The notes under the pieces are model-generated. The model searched no databases. It saw only the letters and a list, made by a program, of their open reading frames with translations, and had not been told where the DNA came from. The position numbers and the translations under genes were made by a program. Of a DNA stretch of 17,763 bases, positions 14,113 to 17,763 are shown one piece after another. Origin of the DNA: FEN-1219 sp035644475 (GTDB taxonomy: Bacteria > Pseudomonadota > Gammaproteobacteria > Steroidobacterales > Rariloculaceae). The number at the start of each line of letters is the position of its first letter. Within the stretch, counting starts at the first letter, position 1. Where the stretch lies: positions 1 through 17,763 of the forward strand of contig DASQOL010000241.1 in NCBI GenBank assembly GCA_035644475.1, in the 5' to 3' direction.

Positions 14113-14188
14113 GGGCCGTTAGCTCAGTTGGTAGAGCACTGGACTTTTAATCCATTGGTCGCTGGTTCGAACCCAGCACGGCCCACCA
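14113..14188 (+). tRNA. tRNA-Lys, anticodon TTT
   Basis: A complete 76-nt cloverleaf with encoded CCA. The acceptor stem is GGGCCGT with ACGGCCC, the D-arm GCTC-AGTTGGTA-GAGC, the anticodon loop CTTTTAA with TTT at 14146-14148, and the T-arm GCTGG-TTCGAAC-CCAGC with the invariant TTCGA. The discriminator base is A. The top pair of the anticodon stem is C27 opposite U43, a mismatch where E. coli tRNA-Lys has a G-U pair. In Pseudomonas this tRNA directly follows queC; here it is separated from queC by two reverse-strand genes. No clear Rho-independent terminator follows. Confidence 0.98.
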
Positions 14189-14342
14189 TCCAAACAAGGT
14201 CGATTCCGGACGCATGGGTAACGGTTTATACCGTACGAGTACATAACGTCCTTCGAAGAGCGGAAGTGTCAGCCTGCGGATACAACCGTCTCGCTCGAAA
14301 GACGAACCGAATCCCGTCCTATACGCCACGACGCTCGGATTT

Positions 14343-14687
14343 TCAGTTGAGTCGAGCGCCCACACCCCACCCGTAGCCTCCGCCGCCAGCAATCGCGCAG
14401 TCATACGAGATAACAATCGGCCGCCCTGCCACAAGGGCGCTCGTGGTCAGCGCGAGTACGGACTTCACTACATCCACCGGAATCTTGCTGGAATCGAAGT
14501 AGTAAATATTCGAATACAAACCGCAGCTGTGATTCGCCCCAGTCACAACGAGCTCGACCCTCAGCCCTGCTGCGCCATCGGGATAGGCGCGCACGGAGGA
14601 AACGGTGCCCGAACCGGACTCCACCAAAGCGGCATTAGTAGCAAACGAAACAAGACACGCGGCAGCAGCAGCCAGTAGACGCTGCAT
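14343..14687 (-). CDS. Small secreted protein of unknown function
   Basis: From the ATG at 14687 (reading leftward) it has 114 residues. The start is well supported by a near-perfect Shine-Dalgarno AGGAGGT (complement of 14691-14697) just upstream and by a signal peptide, MQRLLAAAAACLVSFATNA, cleaved before ALVESG. The mature domain of about 95 residues has two Cys, one in HSCGLYSN and one in SYDC, placed to form a disulphide. The order is beta strands, then YYFDSSKIPVDVVKSVLALTTSALVAGRPIVISYDC and a glycine-rich end. Small secreted proteobacterial proteins with a similar layout (C...YFD...helix...SG-P...C) exist and have no assigned role that I can name with confidence. The open frame extends upstream to 14981, but that part lacks a start signal and family resemblance. 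Its base composition is less GC-rich than its neighbours. Confidence 0.75.
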   Translation of the reverse strand: MQRLLAAAAACLVSFATNAALVESGSGTVSSVRAYPDGAAGLRVELVVTGANHSCGLYSNIYYFDSSKIPVDVVKSVLALTTSALVAGRPIVISYDCAIAGGGGYGWGVGARLN

Positions 14688-15045
14688 ATGACCTCCTCTC
14701 CCTAACGACAAATCAACCTTCTCATCTGATCGCAAGGTTGGCGAGAGAAGTGCGGCTTGATGTGTCAAGGACCGGACACATGGCGCAATCCATGCGCCCA
14801 CCAGCGTCCGGAGGTCGACTGTGAGGCTATCGCTACGGAACTTCCAAAATCCAAGGCTACGGCGAGAGCTTTCGTGCGCGCAGTGCGATCGTGGAACGGA
14901 TACTCGGGCGGATCGGGAACGCGGTAGACATACGCTGTTCCGGTGTCCGGAGCGACTAGACCACTCCAAAGCCAATCTCAAGCCTTGTCCGCCTCCGGCC
15001 CCTTCTTCATAGTCACGCCTGGTTTTTCAAAGGCGAATCGGGCTC
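14688..15045. other. Gene-poor region between the small secreted protein and tex
   Basis: About 358 nt without a convincing gene. It should hold the promoters of both divergent neighbours, but I find no clear -35/-10 pair. It contains two adjacent hairpins at 14760-14798 and a further GTGTCCGG at 14942-14949 that is the reverse complement of CCGGACAC at 14772-14779. Open frames exist on both strands here but lack ribosome binding sites and recognisable content. Remnants of a decayed gene or repeat element are possible. Confidence 0.5.
14760..14798. repeat. Two abutting perfect hairpins
   Basis: ATGTGTC (14760-14766) pairs with GACACAT (14775-14781) across an 8-nt loop. Directly after it, GGCGCA (14782-14787) pairs with TGCGCC (14793-14798) across a 5-nt loop. 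Neither is followed by a T-run on either strand, so they are not ordinary terminators. They lie about 65 nt upstream of the Shine-Dalgarno of the reverse-strand secreted-protein gene and could be an operator, a leader structure or the end of a mobile-element remnant. Confidence 0.5.
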
Positions 15046-17415
15046 ATGCTTGCGTCGATCGAATCCCGCATTGCGGCCGAATTGTCCGTCAAGCCGCAGC
15101 AGGTGGTGGCCGCCGTCGCGCTGCTGGACGAAGGGGCGACGGTGCCGTTCGTCGCTCGCTACCGCAAGGAAGCGACGGGTGGGCTCGACGACACGCAGCT
15201 CCGCACCCTGGAGGAGCGGCTGGCGTACCTGCGCGAGCTCGAAGAGCGTCGCGCCGTCATTCTCGCGAGCATCGAGGAGCAGCAGAAGCTCACGCCCGAA
15301 TTGCGCGCGAGCATCGTTGCGGCCGACACCAAGCAGCGCCTCGAAGATCTGTACCTGCCCTACAAGCCCAAGCGGCGCACCAAGGCGCAGATCGCGCGCG
15401 AGGCGGGTCTCGACGTGTTGGCAGCCGCGTTGCTCGCCGACCGTTCGCTGACGCCGGAGGTCGAGGCGGCGAAGTACTTGAAGCCTAAGTTCAAGACGGA
15501 GCAGGGCGACGACAACCCCGGCGTGCCGGATGCGAAGGCGGCGCTCGAAGGCGCGCGCTCCATTCTGATCGAGCAGTTTGCCGAGGACGCCGCGTTGCTC
15601 GCCAATCTTCGTGACCATCTGCAGAGCCGAGGTGTGGTCGTCTCCACCGTGGTCGAGGGCAAGGAGGAGGCGGCGGCGAAGTTTCGTGACTACTTCGCCT
15701 ACGACGAAAAGCTCGAGACGGTCCCCTCGCATCGCGCGCTGGCCTTGTTCCGCGGACGCAAAGAGGAGCTGCTCCGAGTGTCGCTGAAGCTTCCGGAGGA
15801 GTTGCAGCCGGCAACCGCCGCAGGCGATGCGCCGTTCAACTCCTGCGAGCAGAAGATCGCGGCGCGTTTCGACATCGCCGATCGCAAGCGGCCGGCCGAT
15901 GCCTGGTTGTTGCAGACGGCGCGCTCGACCTGGACCGTTAAGTTGGCGGGGCAGCTCGAGGCCGAGCTGCTGCTGGCCTTGCGTGAGCGCTCGGAGGAAG
16001 AGGCGATCCGCGTGTTCGCCCGCAATCTGCACGACCTCCTGCTGGCGGCGCCGGCCGGGCCGCGTGCCACGATGGGGCTCGATCCCGGTCTGCGTACGGG
16101 CGTGAAGGTGGCGATCGTCGATCGCACCGGTAAGCTGCTCGAGACGGCGGTCGTGTATCCGCACGTGCCGCGCAACGAATGGGATCGCACGGTCGCGCAT
16201 CTCGCCCTGCTTGCAGAGAAGCATCGGGTGGATCTCGTGAGCATCGGCAACGGCACGGCATCGCGCGAGACCGACAAGCTCGCCCAAGATCTCATCAAGC
16301 GGCATCCAGCGCTGAAGCTCACCAAGATCGTCGTGTCCGAGGCGGGTGCGTCGGTGTACTCGGCCTCGGCGCTCGCGGCCAAGGAGTTTCCCGATCTCGA
16401 CGTGACCCTGCGCGGCGCGGTGTCGATCGCGCGGCGGCTGCAGGATCCATTGGCGGAGCTCGTGAAGATCGAGCCCAAATCGATCGGCGTCGGCCAATAT
16501 CAGCACGACGTGAGCCAAACCAAACTTGCCAGGAGCCTGGACGCCGTCGTCGAGGATTGCGTGAACGCGGTCGGCGTCGACGTTAACACCGCGTCGGCAC
16601 CTTTGCTGGCGCACATCTCCGGCCTGTCGGCCGCGCTGGCGGAGAACATCGTGCGCTACCGCGACGAGCACGGCGCGTTCGCGAGCCGCACCGGCCTAAA
16701 GAAGGTGCCCCGGCTCGGCGAGAAGACCTTCGAGCAGGCCGCCGGATTCCTGCGCGTGATGAACGGCGACACCCCGCTCGATGCCTCGGCGGTGCACCCG
16801 GAGGCCTATCCCGTGGTTCAGCGCATCCTCGCCGATCTCGGCAAGCCGGTGCGGGACGTGCTCGGCGACGGGCCAACGCTGAAACGGCTCGACCCGGCCA
16901 AGTACACCGACGCGCGCTTCGGCTTGCCGACCGTGAAGGACATCCTCAAGGAGCTCGAGAAGCCGGGGCGTGATCCGCGGCCGGAGTTCAAGACCGCCGC
17001 CTTCAAGGACGGCGTGGAGGATCTTGCGGATCTGCGGCCCGACATGATCCTCGAGGGCGTGGTCACCAACGTCACCAATTTCGGCGCGTTCGTCGACGTG
17101 GGCGTGCATCAGGACGGGCTCGTGCACATCTCGATGATGGCGAACAAGTTCGTGAAGGATCCGCATGAGGTGGTGAAGGCGGGCGACGTCGTGAAGGTCA
17201 AGGTCCTCGAGGTGGATCGGCAGCGCAAGCGCATCGCGCTGACGATGCGGCTCGACGAGTCCGCCAAACGCGTGCGCGACGAGAGTGCCGGCGACGGGCG
17301 CAGCGGGCGCGATTCCCGCCCGGCGCAGCGGGGGCAGGCGACGCGCCGCGAGCCCGAGGCGGCGGGAAGCGGCGCGATGGCGGAGGCCCTCGCTCGGGCG
17401 CTGAAGCGGCCGTGA
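15046..17415 (+). CDS. tex: Transcription accessory RNA-binding protein Tex
   Basis: Conserved cytoplasmic nucleic-acid-binding protein implicated in transcription-related processes and toxin expression in some pathogens. The 789 residues match the family. The N-terminal Tex domain begins at MLASIESRIAAELSV and includes GATVPFVARYRKEATGGLDD (about 30-49) and LEDLYLPYKPKRRTKA (about 99-114). A YqgF/RNase H-like domain starts at MGLDPGLRTGVKVAIVD (about 342-358). Helix-hairpin-helix repeats occupy about 508-575 (VDVNTASAPLLAHISGLS, LKKVPRLGEKTFEQAAGF), and an S1 RNA-binding domain about 667-740 (GVVTNVTNFGAFVDVGVHQD). The tail after 741 is Arg/Ala/Gly-rich and probably disordered. The start is inferred from family length; only a weak purine stretch (GGCGAATCGGG) precedes it. 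Confidence 0.97.
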   Translation: MLASIESRIAAELSVKPQQVVAAVALLDEGATVPFVARYRKEATGGLDDTQLRTLEERLAYLRELEERRAVILASIEEQQKLTPELRASIVAADTKQRLEDLYLPYKPKRRTKAQIAREAGLDVLAAALLADRSLTPEVEAAKYLKPKFKTEQGDDNPGVPDAKAALEGARSILIEQFAEDAALLANLRDHLQSRGVVVSTVVEGKEEAAAKFRDYFAYDEKLETVPSHRALALFRGRKEELLRVSLKLPEELQPATAAGDAPFNSCEQKIAARFDIADRKRPADAWLLQTARSTWTVKLAGQLEAELLLALRERSEEEAIRVFARNLHDLLLAAPAGPRATMGLDPGLRTGVKVAIVDRTGKLLETAVVYPHVPRNEWDRTVAHLALLAEKHRVDLVSIGNGTASRETDKLAQDLIKRHPALKLTKIVVSEAGASVYSASALAAKEFPDLDVTLRGAVSIARRLQDPLAELVKIEPKSIGVGQYQHDVSQTKLARSLDAVVEDCVNAVGVDVNTASAPLLAHISGLSAALAENIVRYRDEHGAFASRTGLKKVPRLGEKTFEQAAGFLRVMNGDTPLDASAVHPEAYPVVQRILADLGKPVRDVLGDGPTLKRLDPAKYTDARFGLPTVKDILKELEKPGRDPRPEFKTAAFKDGVEDLADLRPDMILEGVVTNVTNFGAFVDVGVHQDGLVHISMMANKFVKDPHEVVKAGDVVKVKVLEVDRQRKRIALTMRLDESAKRVRDESAGDGRSGRDSRPAQRGQATRREPEAAGSGAMAEALARALKRP

Positions 17416-17504
17416 GCCGTGGGAGGGGACATGCCCGTGGAGTCGTGTTGTACCTCGAGAAGCCATGCCAATACGCTCGCGTCAGCGCAGAGTGAATTGG
17501 CCCG

Positions 17505-17763
17505 TCACGCCCTGATCTGAAACCGGTTGCGGTACTCTTTCGGCGTCATCATCGTTTGCCTGCTGAACTGCCGTGTGAACGCGCTGGTGTCGGCGTAGCC
17601 GACCCTCTCCGCGATCTGCTCCACGGGCATGTCACTGGTCTCCAGCAGGGATTTGGCCCGATCGATACGCACGCGTTGGATATATTCCTTCGGGCTTTCC
17701 CCGGTTGCGTCGCGGAATCGGCGCGTCAGATTGCGCTTGCTTGTCGGCACGCGCGCGACCAGG
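17505..17763 (-). CDS. AraC-family transcriptional regulator, C-terminal DNA-binding domain (5' part beyond window)
   Basis: The reading frame continues off the right edge of the window, so only about the last 86 residues are seen. They contain most of the tandem helix-turn-helix unit: RNLTRRFRDATGESPKEYIQ, then RIDRAKSLLETSDMPVEQIA and RVGYADTSAFTRQFSR, then TPKEYRNRF, the standard AraC/XylS ending. The phrasing (TRRFRDATGESP, RAKSLLETSD, VGYADTSAF) is closest to the GlxA/FtrA-like subgroup, whose N-terminal half is a DJ-1/PfpI-like domain, but that half is outside the window, so the subgroup is an inference. A GTG at 17748-17750 is internal, not the start. It is convergent to tex, with 89 nt between the stops and no obvious terminator hairpin with a T-run. 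Confidence 0.93.
   Translation of the reverse strand, partial: LVARVPTSKRNLTRRFRDATGESPKEYIQRVRIDRAKSLLETSDMPVEQIAERVGYADTSAFTRQFSRQTMMTPKEYRNRFQIRA

Noticed and set aside
14150..14188. tRNA-Lys 3' end as an integration site of a genomic island
   Set aside because: No copy of the tRNA 3' end is seen elsewhere in the window, and there is no integrase gene; tex, a core gene, follows shortly.
14221..14234. Terminator after tRNA-Lys (ACGGT-TTAT-ACCGT)
   Set aside because: The stem is only 5 bp and is not followed by a T-run.
14065..14376. Open frame reading through tRNA-Lys on the plus strand (PLAQLVEHWTFNPL...)
   Set aside because: It is a translation of the tRNA itself, a common spurious protein.
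14688..14981. Upstream extension of the small secreted protein to about 212 residues
   Set aside because: The strong Shine-Dalgarno and signal peptide both fix the start at 14687; the extension is low-complexity Arg/Ser sequence.
15013..16671. Long open frames antisense to lpdA, tolA, queE/queC and tex (up to about 550 codons)
   Set aside because: They mirror clearly coding genes in a high-GC genome, are Arg/Ala/His-rich with no family motifs, and lack start signals.

Overview
The window looks like chromosome of a high-GC gammaproteobacterium, perhaps a Steroidobacteraceae, Xanthomonadales or Nevskiales relative (inferred from gene order and codon use, no marker gene). Genes are closely packed, third codon positions are very GC-rich, and the order ruvC-ruvA-ruvB-ybgC-tolQ-tolR-tolA-tolB-pal-cpoB-queE-queC followed by tRNA-Lys is the classic gammaproteobacterial Tol-Pal neighbourhood, also seen in Pseudomonas.

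Layout. (1) 1-2445: the 3' part of sucB (E2 of 2-oxoglutarate dehydrogenase) and a complete lpdA (E3), both central carbon metabolism. (2) 2598-4796: ruvC, ruvA and ruvB, the Holliday-junction branch migration and resolution machine. (3) 4814-10125: ybgC, tolQ, tolR, tolA, tolB, pal and cpoB, the trans-envelope complex that uses proton motive force to constrict the outer membrane and coordinate peptidoglycan synthesis at division. Many junctions are 4-nt overlaps or abut directly, so this is probably one or a few long transcripts. (4) 10122-11699: queE and queC, successive steps to preQ0 for queuosine-modified tRNA. (5) 11735-13946: two reverse-strand genes, a small exported protein and a DUF3592-type membrane protein, lying between queC and tRNA-Lys. 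(6) tRNA-Lys(TTT) at 14113-14188 with its own TATAAT box. (7) A reverse-strand small secreted protein, a gene-poor stretch of about 360 nt, then tex (RNA-binding transcription accessory protein). (8) The C-terminal DNA-binding domain of an AraC-family regulator entering from the right edge on the minus strand.

The core genes are ordinary and intact. The less expected signals are non-coding. An 18-nt inverted repeat (17 of 18 pairing, core GGGTCAGACCC) ends exactly at the cpoB ATG and buries its ribosome binding site. An 89-nt, perfectly symmetric imperfect palindrome sits between queE and queC. A degenerate duplication of the queC 3' end lies where the reverse-strand genes interrupt the conserved queC-tRNA-Lys linkage. 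YbgC also carries an unusual residue at the usual catalytic histidine position. I see no convincing new multi-gene system, CRISPR array, complete insertion sequence or prophage.
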